A stretch of 64,000 nt of DNA from Caldilineaceae bacterium SB0661_bin_34 (GTDB lineage Bacteria; Chloroflexota; Anaerolineae; Caldilineales; Caldilineaceae), in the NCBI GenBank assembly GCA_009841145.1, contig VXMJ01000043.1, positions 1 to 64,000 of the forward strand, in the 5' to 3' direction. The notes under the pieces were generated by a model. That model was not told the DNA's origin, did not search any database, and saw only the letters and a list, made by a program, of their open reading frames with translations. The translations under genes were made by a program, and so were the position numbers. This document shows positions 8,523 through 17,538 of this stretch, piece after piece. The first letter of the stretch is position 1; each line of letters opens with the position of its first letter.

Positions 8523-10232
8523 TCATGTCCCGTTGTTCACCTCGTAAACGGGGAACACGCCGACCGGTCTCACGCTGACGGTCTGCCCCGGCAGGAACGG
8601 CTGAATGGCGTCCCGGCGGACCAACAGCTTCTCACCGTTCTGCAGGCGGATGTTCAACACCTGATCGTGGCCGTAGTACTCCACGTCCAGCACGCGCGCC
8701 ATGACGGACGCCTCGTCCTCCGGATAGGCCACCTGGACCGCTTCGGGTCGCATCATGATCTGCACGGATCCGCTGCGCGCTTCTTGGACAGGGAGTCGGC
8801 CTAACACGCTGTCGACGACAAGCGATCCGTCCGCCGTGCCCGGCAGAAGGTTTACATCGCCGATAAACCGGGCCACCTTCTCGTTGCGGGGCGACCAATA
8901 CAGTTCCTGCGGTGTTCCCACCTGCTGTACCTCGCCCTCCAGGATCAGGGCCAGACGGTCGCACATCGACAGAGCTTCGTCCTGGTCATGGGTCACCAGA
9001 ATGGTCGTAATGCCCGTGTCCTGCAGAATGCGCCGCACTTCCCGCCGCAGATCCTTGCGCAAGGTCGCATCGAGACTGGAGAACGGCTCGTCCAGCAGCA
9101 GGAGATGGGGATTGGGGGCCAGGGACCGGGCCAGCGCGGTGCGCTGCTGCTCGCCGCCCGACAGTTCGGCGGGCCGGCGATTGGCCAGGTGCGTCAACCG
9201 GGTCAGCTCCATCATGTCGCGGGCGCGGCCTGCCGAGTCGGCGCTCCTGCCGTCCAGCCCGAAGCGGATGTTGCCCTCTACCGTCAAGTGGGGAAACAGG
9301 GCGTAGTCCTGAAAGACCATGCCGACGTTGCGGCGCTCGGCAGGCACATGGATCCCGGGGCCGTCCACGACCCGGCCGGCCACGGCAATCGATCCGGATT
9401 CCGGCCGGGACAGGCCGGCGACCATGCGCAGGGTTGTGGTCTTGCCACAGCCGGACGGACCGAGCAGGGCCAGGACCTCCCCCTCCACCACATCCAGCTC
9501 GGCAATCCGGATCAGCGAGGAGCCGTCAAATCCCTTGCGCAGGTTCCTGAGGGACAGAAACCCCGCGCTCGACACACCTTCGGCGCGCGGACCGTGCGCG
9601 GTGGCAATGTCGCGGAGCGAGGTGCTGACGGACCGACCAATCAGGTCCATCCTGGACAACAGCTCAATTCGTTCCCGTACGGTGGACAGTTCCGACGAGT
9701 CCAGGATGGCGCTGAACAAATTGCAGGCATCCGCCAGGCATATGATTGCGATGTCGCGCGGGGCGGGGATTTCATCGCTGAACAGCACCCGGATGACCCG
9801 CAGGCGCACCTCCTCCAGCCATGTTCCGTCCTCCAGCGGGTAACGGCGGGAGAGAGAGATCATCCGCGACAACAGAATCCGGCCCTCGACATCGGACTCG
9901 AGGATGCCGCGTTCGACCAGGCGGTTGACGACCATGCGCCGGATGGTGTGGCCCTGGCGCACGAAATGCCGGATCCAGTATCCGGTGTCATAGGTGTCGG
10001 TGGCCTGCCGAATGTCATCCAAGGCGTAGTCCAGCAACGGGTCACCAATTGGATCCGCATCCGACACGACCAGTTTGTCCGGATCCGTATCGATGCGGCC
10101 TTCCAGCGCCAGATCCATCAACAAGGCCCCGGACAGGACAATGTTCAGCGTGTTAGCCGAAACGCGCGTAGAGACGTCCCCGCGCTCCTCGTCCAGCAGC
10201 AACAACAGAAGCTCTTCCGCAAACCTCAGCAC
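8523..10232 (-). CDS. GPP34 (GOLPH3-like) domain fused to Fe3+ ABC transporter ATPase
   Basis: 569 aa protein in one uninterrupted frame. Residues 1 to ~210 match the bacterial GPP34/GOLPH3 family: LRFAEELLLLLLDEERG at the start, SGALLMDLALEGRI (33-47), DPLLDYALDDI, and a helical C-terminal part with RRYPLEDG. Residues ~225-460 are an FbpC/PotA-type ATPase with Walker A GPSGCGKTT (K264), Q-loop FQDYALFPH, LSGGE (357-361), LLLLDEP (377-383) and switch H415; a TOBE-like tail follows to 569. The GTG start at 10232 has TGGAGG six bases upstream, so the GPP34 domain is translated from a good initiation site. A GTG near residue 220 could give a stand-alone ATPase. It is the last gene of the iron operon, 43 bases after the permease. 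GPP34 proteins bind anionic phospholipids; why one is joined to an importer ATPase is unknown. Confidence 0.88.
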   Translation of the reverse strand: MLRFAEELLLLLLDEERGDVSTRVSANTLNIVLSGALLMDLALEGRIDTDPDKLVVSDADPIGDPLLDYALDDIRQATDTYDTGYWIRHFVRQGHTIRRMVVNRLVERGILESDVEGRILLSRMISLSRRYPLEDGTWLEEVRLRVIRVLFSDEIPAPRDIAIICLADACNLFSAILDSSELSTVRERIELLSRMDLIGRSVSTSLRDIATAHGPRAEGVSSAGFLSLRNLRKGFDGSSLIRIAELDVVEGEVLALLGPSGCGKTTTLRMVAGLSRPESGSIAVAGRVVDGPGIHVPAERRNVGMVFQDYALFPHLTVEGNIRFGLDGRSADSAGRARDMMELTRLTHLANRRPAELSGGEQQRTALARSLAPNPHLLLLDEPFSSLDATLRKDLRREVRRILQDTGITTILVTHDQDEALSMCDRLALILEGEVQQVGTPQELYWSPRNEKVARFIGDVNLLPGTADGSLVVDSVLGRLPVQEARSGSVQIMMRPEAVQVAYPEDEASVMARVLDVEYYGHDQVLNIRLQNGEKLLVRRDAIQPFLPGQTVSVRPVGVFPVYEVNNGT

Positions 10233-10275
10233 GTCGAGCCTCCAACAGATGCGTGCCAGGTCGGAGGGCAGCCCG

Positions 10276-11901
10276 TCACACGTCCTCCCCGGAAAATATC
10301 GCTGCGATTCCCAGGGCGGACACCAGCAGCAGGATCAGGGTCGGCGCCGCGGCTCGTGCATAGAAGGCTTCCTCTGTGGCGGACCAGATGCGGGTGGCCA
10401 GGGTGTTGAAGCCGGTCGGAGCCAGGAGCAGGGTTACGGGCAGTTCCTTCATGGTGGTCAGGAACACCAAGGCGGCGCCGGTCAACAGGCCCCCGCGCGC
10501 CACCGGCGTGGTTACGCGCCCAAGCACACGGATTTCGGAGAGTCCGAGCAGACGACCAGCCTCCTCCATGCGGGGATTGATGCGGGACAACTGTGTGCGC
10601 AGCGGACCGATCGCCAGAGTCGCAAAGCGGACCATATAGCCCAGGATCAACAGGTACACGGTCTGGTACACCCAAGGAGCATGGCGGGCCCCGAAGAAGA
10701 CCAGGCTCAGGGCTACTGCGATACCCGGCATGCCAAAGCCGATGTAGGCGGCCCGCGCGGGCAGGCGGGCCCTCAAGCCCCGGTAGCGTTCCGCAAGATA
10801 GGCAGTAGGCACGGCGAAAACCAGCACGGCCGTGACCGCGGCCAACAGGCTCACCAGCAGGCTGTTGGCCGCAGCCTGCCAGACCGGTTGCAGGGACGAG
10901 CCGGCCGCCAAGCCCTTCGCAAGCCAAACCACCGACACAACAATCGGGTTGCCCATGCCCATAAAGACGGTTCCTCCCAGCAGTAGCCAGGCCGCGTACT
11001 TCCACCGCCCCAACCGCACGGGCGTGACAGCCCGGCTCGTCCCGGCATGGGCACGTGCCATGCGCGCCCGGCCCCTCAGGGCAAATTCCAACCCCATGAG
11101 CACCAAGGTGAGAATCACGAGCACGAGCATGAGCAGGGCGGCGGCGCTGACATCCAGGCTGGACTGCCAGTAGAGATAAATGGCATGGGTGAACGTTGTG
11201 TAGCGAAGCAGGGCGACGGCACCAAAGTCACTCAAGGTATAGAGGCTCACCAGAATGGAACCGGCCGCCAGCGCAGGTCTCAACACGGGCAGCAGAAGGT
11301 TTGCAAACGTTTTCCATCCGCTCTGGCCCAACGTGCGTGCGGCATCCAGCCAGGACTGGTCCAACGACAACATGGCGGAACGCAGGCCCAGGAACAGGTA
11401 CGGGTAGGTGAACAGCGTAATCGCGATCAGGGCTCCCGGATAGCCGTAGAGGGAGGGCAGGCGCTCAACCCCCAGGGGTTCCAACCACTGTTGGAGCAGG
11501 CCGCGCGGACCGTACATGGCAATCAGGACGAAGGCGCCGATGTAGCTGGGCACCACCAAGGGTGTCGCCACCAGAACAGTCCACACCCTACGGCCCGGCA
11601 GGTCGCTGAAGACCACAAGCCAGGCCAGCGGCAGGGACAGCAACCACACACAGGCGTTGACGCCGATCACCAGCATCAGACTTCGACCCAGAATGCGACC
11701 TGTCGAGGCCGACCACAACTCGCGCCAGACCCCGGATTCGACTCCCGTGGCCCGGAACAGCAGATAGCCCATCGGCAAGAGAAGCAGGCTGGCCGCGAAC
11801 ACTGAAAGCAGCACAATGCCGACCGGTGGACGGGACCGGCCGGATCGGATTTGTGGCCGCAGCCACATGGGAACGAAAAGGGATTTGCTCATGTCCGGCA
11901 T
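10276..11901 (-). CDS. Fe3+ ABC transporter permease, two-module FbpB type
   Basis: Inner-membrane permease of about 541 aa made of two fused BPD_transp_1 modules, as in FbpB/SfuB. Both halves show hydrophobic spans and an EAA-type loop: 'SWLDAARTLGQSGWKTF' in the first and 'MEEAGRLLGLSEIRVLGRV' in the second. It would pass ferric iron from the lipoprotein (12064-13122) to the cytoplasm, powered by the ATPase downstream. The start is uncertain: the frame opens at a TTG at 11988 and has further ATGs at 11958, 11901 and 11892. I prefer 11901 because the residues upstream look like unstructured Gly/Ser/Pro sequence without homology. It lies between the binding-protein gene and the ATPase gene, all on the minus strand. 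Confidence 0.9.
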   Translation of the reverse strand: MPDMSKSLFVPMWLRPQIRSGRSRPPVGIVLLSVFAASLLLLPMGYLLFRATGVESGVWRELWSASTGRILGRSLMLVIGVNACVWLLSLPLAWLVVFSDLPGRRVWTVLVATPLVVPSYIGAFVLIAMYGPRGLLQQWLEPLGVERLPSLYGYPGALIAITLFTYPYLFLGLRSAMLSLDQSWLDAARTLGQSGWKTFANLLLPVLRPALAAGSILVSLYTLSDFGAVALLRYTTFTHAIYLYWQSSLDVSAAALLMLVLVILTLVLMGLEFALRGRARMARAHAGTSRAVTPVRLGRWKYAAWLLLGGTVFMGMGNPIVVSVVWLAKGLAAGSSLQPVWQAAANSLLVSLLAAVTAVLVFAVPTAYLAERYRGLRARLPARAAYIGFGMPGIAVALSLVFFGARHAPWVYQTVYLLILGYMVRFATLAIGPLRTQLSRINPRMEEAGRLLGLSEIRVLGRVTTPVARGGLLTGAALVFLTTMKELPVTLLLAPTGFNTLATRIWSATEEAFYARAAAPTLILLLVSALGIAAIFSGEDV

Positions 11902-12063
11902 CCCATCGGGAGCCAAGGCAGGCCGGGCCTGCGACAGGGATCCCGAGCCGCCAGGCATTGGCAGCTCGGGATCCTCACGTTTCTTCAATAACTATAGGTC
12001 GGCAAGTGCCGCAGACGACAAAACAGTGCAGGTGTCGCCGCCTGCGGCAAACCGGGGATCAGG

Positions 12064-13122
12064 CTACTCGAGCGCGCCTATTGCGCGGAGCAGCGCCAGA
12101 GTCCCTTCAAGGTCCTCCAAGTCGCTCAGGTCGATTTCCGGCAGGGCAACCGTATCCAGCGGTACCGCCCCTGAAGGCAGATCCACCTGGCCGCCGGCCA
12201 CCGGGTACTCGTGTGTGGTTGACAGGAAGTAGCCCTGTGCTTCCTGCGACAGCAGATAGCGCACAAACGCCTCGGCCGCCTCGCAGTTGCTGCAGGAATC
12301 GACAATGCCTGCTCCGGCCACGTTCACCATGGAGCCCGGACCGGCCTCGGCAAAGTGGTAGTTGGCGGCCGTGAACTCCGGGTCCTCGGCTAGGAACCGC
12401 AACAGGTAGTAGTGGTTGACCAGACCGACGGAGATTTCGCCGACACCGGTCGCAGCCACAATGGGGGTGTTCTTGGGATAGACCTGCACATCGTTGGCAA
12501 TCATGCCCTCCAGCCAGGCCTTGGCCGCCTCCTCGCCCTCGAGCACGCGCAACGCGGTCACGAAGGCCTGGAAGCTGCCGTTGGTGGGTGCCCAGCCCAC
12601 GCGCCCCCGCCATTGTTCGTCGGTTAAGTCATGGATGTTGGCCGGCAGATCCTCGACGGTCAGTTCATCAGTGTTGTACACCAGCACGCGTGCACGCAGG
12701 CTGGTACCAATCCAGCTGCCGTCCGCGGCCACCCAGGCGGGATCCACCAGGGACTGAACGTCCTCGGGCAAAACCTGCAAGCGTCCGGCCTTGGCCAGCG
12801 CACCCAGTGCACCGGCATCCTGGCCGTAGAAAACATCCGCGGGAGAGTTCGACCCCTCCTCCAGAATGGTGGCCGCCATGGCGGAAGTGCCGCCGTAGCG
12901 GACTTCCACTTTGATACCCGTCTCGGCTGCGAACGACTCGATGACTGGGGCTACAAGGTTTTCGTTCCGTCCCGAATAGACAACCAGGGTCTGACTCTCG
13001 GGGACGGGCATGGTGCAGGCTGCCAAGCCTGCCGTCAGGCACAAGAAAAAGCCGCACAGCAGGCGGCTTGCAATGGTTCCTCGGAGGGAACCACACAGGG
13101 TTTGTGAAAGGTAACCGTTCAT
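12064..13122 (-). CDS. ferric-iron-binding lipoprotein (FbpA/FutA-like)
   Basis: 352 aa extracytoplasmic solute-binding protein. A Sec-type lipoprotein signal precedes the lipobox L-A-A-C (about residue 36), which should be cut and lipidated. The mature part begins TLVVYSGRNENLVAPVIESF, the usual FbpA/FutA opening strand, and contains VYNTDEL, FYGQDAGALGAL and NHYYLLRFL, the last carrying the adjacent tyrosines used by this family to hold Fe3+. The start is the ATG at 13122, immediately before the signal peptide; the ribosome site is weak. It is the first gene of a three-gene iron operon (binding protein, permease, ATPase). A promoter and an inverted repeat lie upstream. Confidence 0.9.
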   Translation of the reverse strand: MNGYLSQTLCGSLRGTIASRLLCGFFLCLTAGLAACTMPVPESQTLVVYSGRNENLVAPVIESFAAETGIKVEVRYGGTSAMAATILEEGSNSPADVFYGQDAGALGALAKAGRLQVLPEDVQSLVDPAWVAADGSWIGTSLRARVLVYNTDELTVEDLPANIHDLTDEQWRGRVGWAPTNGSFQAFVTALRVLEGEEAAKAWLEGMIANDVQVYPKNTPIVAATGVGEISVGLVNHYYLLRFLAEDPEFTAANYHFAEAGPGSMVNVAGAGIVDSCSNCEAAEAFVRYLLSQEAQGYFLSTTHEYPVAGGQVDLPSGAVPLDTVALPEIDLSDLEDLEGTLALLRAIGALE

Positions 13123-13508
13123 TGTGATGGGATTGAAACAGATGGTTTCTTTGTAGGTTTGTTGTTTTGGACGGGTCCACTGCACGACCCGTTCGGGATG
13201 TATAACGCAGGGATTGTCGGGAGTCAACACAGGGATTCGCGCCTGTGCCCGGCATTGGCAAATTCCGGGCCGCCGGGTACGGACGGGCGAGGGGCCGGAG
13301 GTTGTCCGTGGATTGGATTCAGGGAAACCACACCACTTCGGCCGGAGGTCCCCGCTCCATCGGACCAACCAGTGAAGGCAACGCTTCCGAGCCGCCGCAA
13401 AGCCTGTCAATCCAGCGTGGAAGTCCAAGGACCGCCGACAGACCCGACTACAATCCATGGGTTGCCCACGCTTCCGTTGAACCTTTCACAGAGTGTCGGC
13501 CACAAGCC
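13123..13508. other. divergent intergenic region between iron operon and PD-(D/E)XK gene
   Basis: 386 bases with no gene. The left half carries the iron-operon promoter described separately. The right half is the upstream region of the AAA-ATPase_like gene; its open frame extends back to 13245, but this part has no coding character and no obvious ribosome site. Confidence 0.5.
13171..13227 (-). promoter_or_regulatory. promoter and inverted repeat of the iron operon
   Basis: On the minus strand TTGACT (13222-13227) and TATACA (13199-13204) are separated by exactly 17 bases, close to the sigma-70 consensus. Transcription would start near 13192. There a 7-bp perfect inverted repeat begins: ACGGGTC at 13171-13177 and GACCCGT at 13186-13192, eight bases apart. 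It could be a repressor operator covering +1 or a hairpin at the very 5' end of the mRNA. It does not look like an AT-rich Fur box. Confidence 0.55.
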
Positions 13509-15305
13509 ATGACCGAACCCTACTTCCAATCCAGGGTTGACTCGGGCCGTCAGCATGCCGCCTCTGCACCCGTGCTGATGCCCGGCATCTCGGTGTACGC
13601 GGACCTGCGCAGGGAGAACTACACCTACGTCGACAAGACCCACGAACTAAAGCTCCTGCTGGACAGCGGCAAGTATCTGTTCCTGGCACGGCCGCGGCGC
13701 TTTGGCAAGACCCTGATGCTCTCGACCATCGAGTGCATGTACCAAGGACACCTGCCGCGATTGCGGCATCCCGACGGCGACTTGGTCCGCCCGGACCCCA
13801 AAATGCCGGACGAGTTCCTCTTCACCGGCACGGCTTGGGAAGCAGAGTTCAGTAAGCAACCTCGGTATCCGGTGGTGCGGCTGGACTGCAGCGGGGTCCG
13901 CGGGGACTCGCCGGAGCAGATGAGACAGTCCCTTCGAGGTCAGGTGGCCAGGCAAGGTCTCGCCTGGTATGGAAGAGGCTACGAACCCGGAATCAGCATG
14001 GAGGCTCTGCGGAATCCGCGAAGTTGTCAGGATGAACCCGCGGAGATGCTTGTACAGCTGTTGTCGTCACTCCAGCGCCAGATCGGAAATCCGGCTGTGT
14101 TGGTCGACGAGTACGACACACCACTGCTGAAGCTGTTGGGACGCAGTCCGGCCGAAGTTGAACCATACTTCGAACTGTTCCGGGAGTTTTTTCGACTGTT
14201 TAAGGAATGGGAGCCGGATTTGCACAAGGTGCTCATCACCGGCATCACGCGCCGGGCCTACGGGGAAATGTTCTCGGCGCTCAACAACCTGCGGGACTGT
14301 ACCTGGAAAGCACAATTCGGGGCCGTCTGCGGCTTCACCGAGAGCGACCTGGATCAATTTCCGTTGGCGGACTGCATCAAAGCGGCCGCAGACGGTCTGG
14401 GTCAATCAAAAGGCCAACTTCGGGGCTCCCTGCGCGACAACTACAACGGCTACCGGTTCGACCCGGACGGCGTTGGACCGGCCGTCTACAACCCCTGGTC
14501 CCTGTGCAATACCCTGGCCGACCTGTTGGATTCACAGGAACGAGCCCGGATCCAACGCCGGGGTTTTCCGGCCCACTGGTCTGATTCCGGCGTGTCCAAG
14601 GTCCTGGTGGACGCGTTGCGCCGGCAACCGGCCGAAGTCAACTCAACCCCGTTTGGCGACCTCAAAGAACTGGAAGGCGACTTTTACGGCAACAAAACCG
14701 ACAGCCTCAAGTCGCTGATGCTGCAGAGCGGCTACCTGACCCACCATCCGGAACGGAACGGCCAGCCGGCGCGCCTGGGCTGGCCCAACCGCGAGGTTGC
14801 GCGGACGGTGTTGCGGGACTTGGCGCGGGTCCACACCGGGGAGAAGCTGCCGGGCATCGAACGATTGCGGCACTGTCTGGAGACCGGCGACTTTGTAGAT
14901 CTGCCCGACATCCTGCTGGACTGCCTGTACGCCTTTCCCTACAACATCATGGAAGACGAGTACGCCTACCATGCCGCGTTGCACGGCATCTTCCTGGGCA
15001 TGAACGCAACGCCCTGTTCGGAGCGGGAACTGTCAGGGCGATACGATCTGGCAACCATCTACAAGGGGCGGGCCTGTGTCTTCGAACTGAAGTACAACGG
15101 AATCCTCAGTGAGGCACAGGAGCAGGCGGATCGCAGGCAGTACGGGCGCAGCCTGCTGGTGGAGCTGGAACGAGCACAGGACGCAACTTGCATCGCCCTC
15201 AACATCACCAAGACGTACGATGGGGAGATACAGATTGAAGGTTCGCAGCGGTCCGTGAGGGACACAGATGCCACTTGGACGCCTCTGAACTCCGACGAAC
15301 CGTAA
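13509..15305 (+). CDS. AAA-ATPase_like / PD-(D/E)XK nuclease family protein
   Basis: 598 aa protein of the AAA-ATPase_like (PF09820) plus PDDEXK_9 family. The opening 'MPGISVYADLRRENYTYVDKT' and the P-loop-like RPRRFGKT (61-68) are characteristic. The middle holds the Walker-B-like VLVDEYDTPLL. The C-terminal nuclease core shows D513 (RYDLATIYKG) followed by E526-L-K528 (CVFELKY). The function of this abundant family is not established; nuclease activity and a role in genome conflict or as a mobile selfish gene are proposed. I chose the ATG at 13509, although an ATG at 13578 directly before the conserved PGISVYADLR block is also possible. No partner gene is apparent. Confidence 0.88.
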   Translation: MTEPYFQSRVDSGRQHAASAPVLMPGISVYADLRRENYTYVDKTHELKLLLDSGKYLFLARPRRFGKTLMLSTIECMYQGHLPRLRHPDGDLVRPDPKMPDEFLFTGTAWEAEFSKQPRYPVVRLDCSGVRGDSPEQMRQSLRGQVARQGLAWYGRGYEPGISMEALRNPRSCQDEPAEMLVQLLSSLQRQIGNPAVLVDEYDTPLLKLLGRSPAEVEPYFELFREFFRLFKEWEPDLHKVLITGITRRAYGEMFSALNNLRDCTWKAQFGAVCGFTESDLDQFPLADCIKAAADGLGQSKGQLRGSLRDNYNGYRFDPDGVGPAVYNPWSLCNTLADLLDSQERARIQRRGFPAHWSDSGVSKVLVDALRRQPAEVNSTPFGDLKELEGDFYGNKTDSLKSLMLQSGYLTHHPERNGQPARLGWPNREVARTVLRDLARVHTGEKLPGIERLRHCLETGDFVDLPDILLDCLYAFPYNIMEDEYAYHAALHGIFLGMNATPCSERELSGRYDLATIYKGRACVFELKYNGILSEAQEQADRRQYGRSLLVELERAQDATCIALNITKTYDGEIQIEGSQRSVRDTDATWTPLNSDEP

Positions 15306-15485
15306 ACTCCCGCCACAGTGTTGGGATTCCCACATGGTGCGTTTCGCCATGTTCCTCGCCGCCAGTACTGTGAGCGGTTATTCCAACGCTATGAAGGTTC
15401 GTTGCACTACCAGGACTGTACGCGCCGGCAGACGACCGGGTTGTGCCGTCAATGGACGCACTGTCGAACACCGGAGAAGCTCGCG

Positions 15486-17246
15486 ATGACGTACAGCGAC
15501 AAGGAAATCCGTCGCCGCCGGCAACTGGGCGAGGACAGCGGTTGGGAATTCAAGGAGGTCGTCTTTGCCGGCAATCGCCCCACGGGGCCGAGCCGCGACA
15601 CCTGGGCGGACGAAATCGCCGCGTTCGCCAACGCGCGGGGCGGGGTGCTGCTGTGCGGGGTCACGGACGACGGCGATGTCCAGACAATGTCCCGCGCTCA
15701 GATGGACGAACTGGAACGACTGATAGTCGAAGTGTGTTCGGACTCCATCCAGCCGCCTGTCCGGGTGGACATCTTTCGCCAGGATGCCGCCGAGGGCCAA
15801 GCCATCCTTGTAGTCGAGGTGCCTGAGGGTCACGCCCAGCATGACAGTCCCGGAGGAAGTTTCGTCAGGGTCGGCAGTGCCAAGCGGAGAATGACCAGCG
15901 AGGAACGGTTGCGTCTGGCTCAGAGGCGGGGTCAGGCCAGATTCCTGTGGTTTGACAAGCAACCCGTGGACGGGACGGGTTTCGGCACTCTCGATGAGGC
16001 TCTCTGGAAGCCCTTGCTCAGTGCGGAGGGAGCGGTTGACCCGGAACTGGCCCTGGAGAAAATGGGGCTTCTCACCGAGGACCACAACGGCACCGTCCGG
16101 GCCACGGTTGCCGGGGTCCTGCTGTGCTGTGGCGCATCCGAGGATTGGCTCCCCAACGCCTGCATAACCGCTACCCGTTACAAGGGAGGCGACAGGGCAT
16201 CCGGCCAACTTGACGCGCAGGTCATTGGTGGTCCTCTTGACAAACAGATCAGGGAGGCTTTGGCCTTCACTATGCGGAACATGAGCATCGCGGCCCGGAA
16301 AGGGCCTGCCCGTCAAGACCTGCCCCAGTACAGCGAGAAGGCACTGTTCGAGGCCCTGGTCAATGCCGTCGTCCACCGCGACTACTCCATTCGGGGAAGC
16401 AGAATCAGGCTCTCCATGTTCGAGGACAGATTGGAGCTCTGTTCGCCGGGCGGATTGCCCAACAATCTCACGGTGGACAGCATCGGTGAGCGACAGTCCA
16501 CTCGCAATGAAGTCCTGACCTCCGTATTGGGCAGGATGATCGTCGGCAACATAACAGGCGTTGTCGGCAGACAGTTCTTCATGGAGCGTCGCGGAGACGG
16601 TGTTCCAATCATCCGGCGTGAAACTCAGGAACTATGTGGTTCGCTTCCCGATTTCCGACTGGTGGACGAGGCGGAGTTGTGTCTCACCATTCCAGCGGCT
16701 GTATTGGACTTCACGGAGGCGAACGCCGTCATCTCCGTACGAAGTTCAGGAGAACCGTTGCCCAATGCCAATGTGCTGGTGTTGTTTCCGAACAGGACGT
16801 GGAAACACGGAACCACCGACTCCTTCGGGGAAGTCAGTGTGGAACTGCACTCCATACACCTGCCGATGGTTGTGTTTGCTGCCGCTCCGGGCTTTGCCGC
16901 GGGGCTTGAGACGGGCTGGATTCCCGAGCACAGGCCACTGGCCCTTGAACTGGCTCCGATGCCGGGGGGTGGTTCCGTCATCTTCCCCGAAGCGACCGGG
17001 CACCTTCCAGGCCTGTCCGGGAGGCTGAATCCGATTCGCGACGTCCTTGATCGGACGTATCTCTATGCTTCCAACATCGCTATTGACCACGGCAAACAGC
17101 AACCTGTTCACTTCTCCTTGGGTGAGGATCTGCACCTCACCGATGCCGAAGGAAGGGAGGCGATAGTCCGCGTCGTCAATGTGGTGGGCAGGTCTGCGCT
17201 TTTGGAATACAGCCCCGTAACCGGAGAGGAAAGCGATGACACCTAG
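15486..17246 (+). CDS. AlbA_2/Schlafen-type DNA-binding protein with HATPase_c_4 and a C-terminal beta domain
   Basis: 586 aa protein. Residues ~15-140 are an AlbA_2 (Schlafen AAA_4) domain: ESTEFK-like 'DSGWEFKEVVF', 'DEIAAFANARGGVLLCGVTDDG', and 'GSFVRVGSAKRRMTSEE'. Residues ~285-395 are the HATPase_c_4 region (ALFEALVNAVVHRDYSIRGS, ELCSPGGLPNNLT). This is the standard transcriptional-regulator/RecG-like architecture. Unusually, it continues past ~415 with a segment resembling a carboxypeptidase-regulatory-like fold (SGEPLPNANVLVLFPN, TDSFGEVSVEL) and a further beta-rich tail. GGAG nine bases before the ATG at 15486 supports this start. Such proteins are often called putative DNA-binding regulators; some accompany defence loci. 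Its role is unknown here. Confidence 0.85.
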   Translation: MTYSDKEIRRRRQLGEDSGWEFKEVVFAGNRPTGPSRDTWADEIAAFANARGGVLLCGVTDDGDVQTMSRAQMDELERLIVEVCSDSIQPPVRVDIFRQDAAEGQAILVVEVPEGHAQHDSPGGSFVRVGSAKRRMTSEERLRLAQRRGQARFLWFDKQPVDGTGFGTLDEALWKPLLSAEGAVDPELALEKMGLLTEDHNGTVRATVAGVLLCCGASEDWLPNACITATRYKGGDRASGQLDAQVIGGPLDKQIREALAFTMRNMSIAARKGPARQDLPQYSEKALFEALVNAVVHRDYSIRGSRIRLSMFEDRLELCSPGGLPNNLTVDSIGERQSTRNEVLTSVLGRMIVGNITGVVGRQFFMERRGDGVPIIRRETQELCGSLPDFRLVDEAELCLTIPAAVLDFTEANAVISVRSSGEPLPNANVLVLFPNRTWKHGTTDSFGEVSVELHSIHLPMVVFAAAPGFAAGLETGWIPEHRPLALELAPMPGGGSVIFPEATGHLPGLSGRLNPIRDVLDRTYLYASNIAIDHGKQQPVHFSLGEDLHLTDAEGREAIVRVVNVVGRSALLEYSPVTGEESDDT

Positions 17247-17538
17247 ACAGCATGGCCTGCGAAATGCCCGCCTCCCTACCAGAGTCGAACTGTTGTTTAA
17301 CTCAGGAGTCATATTTATACAGTTGGAGCATTAACTCGACAATTTCCAATATCCACTTGAATTCCTTCCTCCAGTGCCAGGTGAACAAGATCTTCACGTC
17401 CGACGGCCGCAGCCAGGTGCAGAACTGTCCTGTCCAATGCATTCCGGCTTGCGCTGCGACCTTTTAATTCCCCTCCAATCGATCCGATACAATGGACTGC
17501 CCAACTCCAGCCGGATTTGCCAATCGAGGGAAACTCGC

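Noticed and set aside
13245-13508. N-terminal extension of the AAA-ATPase_like frame
   Set aside because: Open but without homology, Pro/Ser/Arg-rich by composition and lacking a ribosome site; the family begins after 13509.
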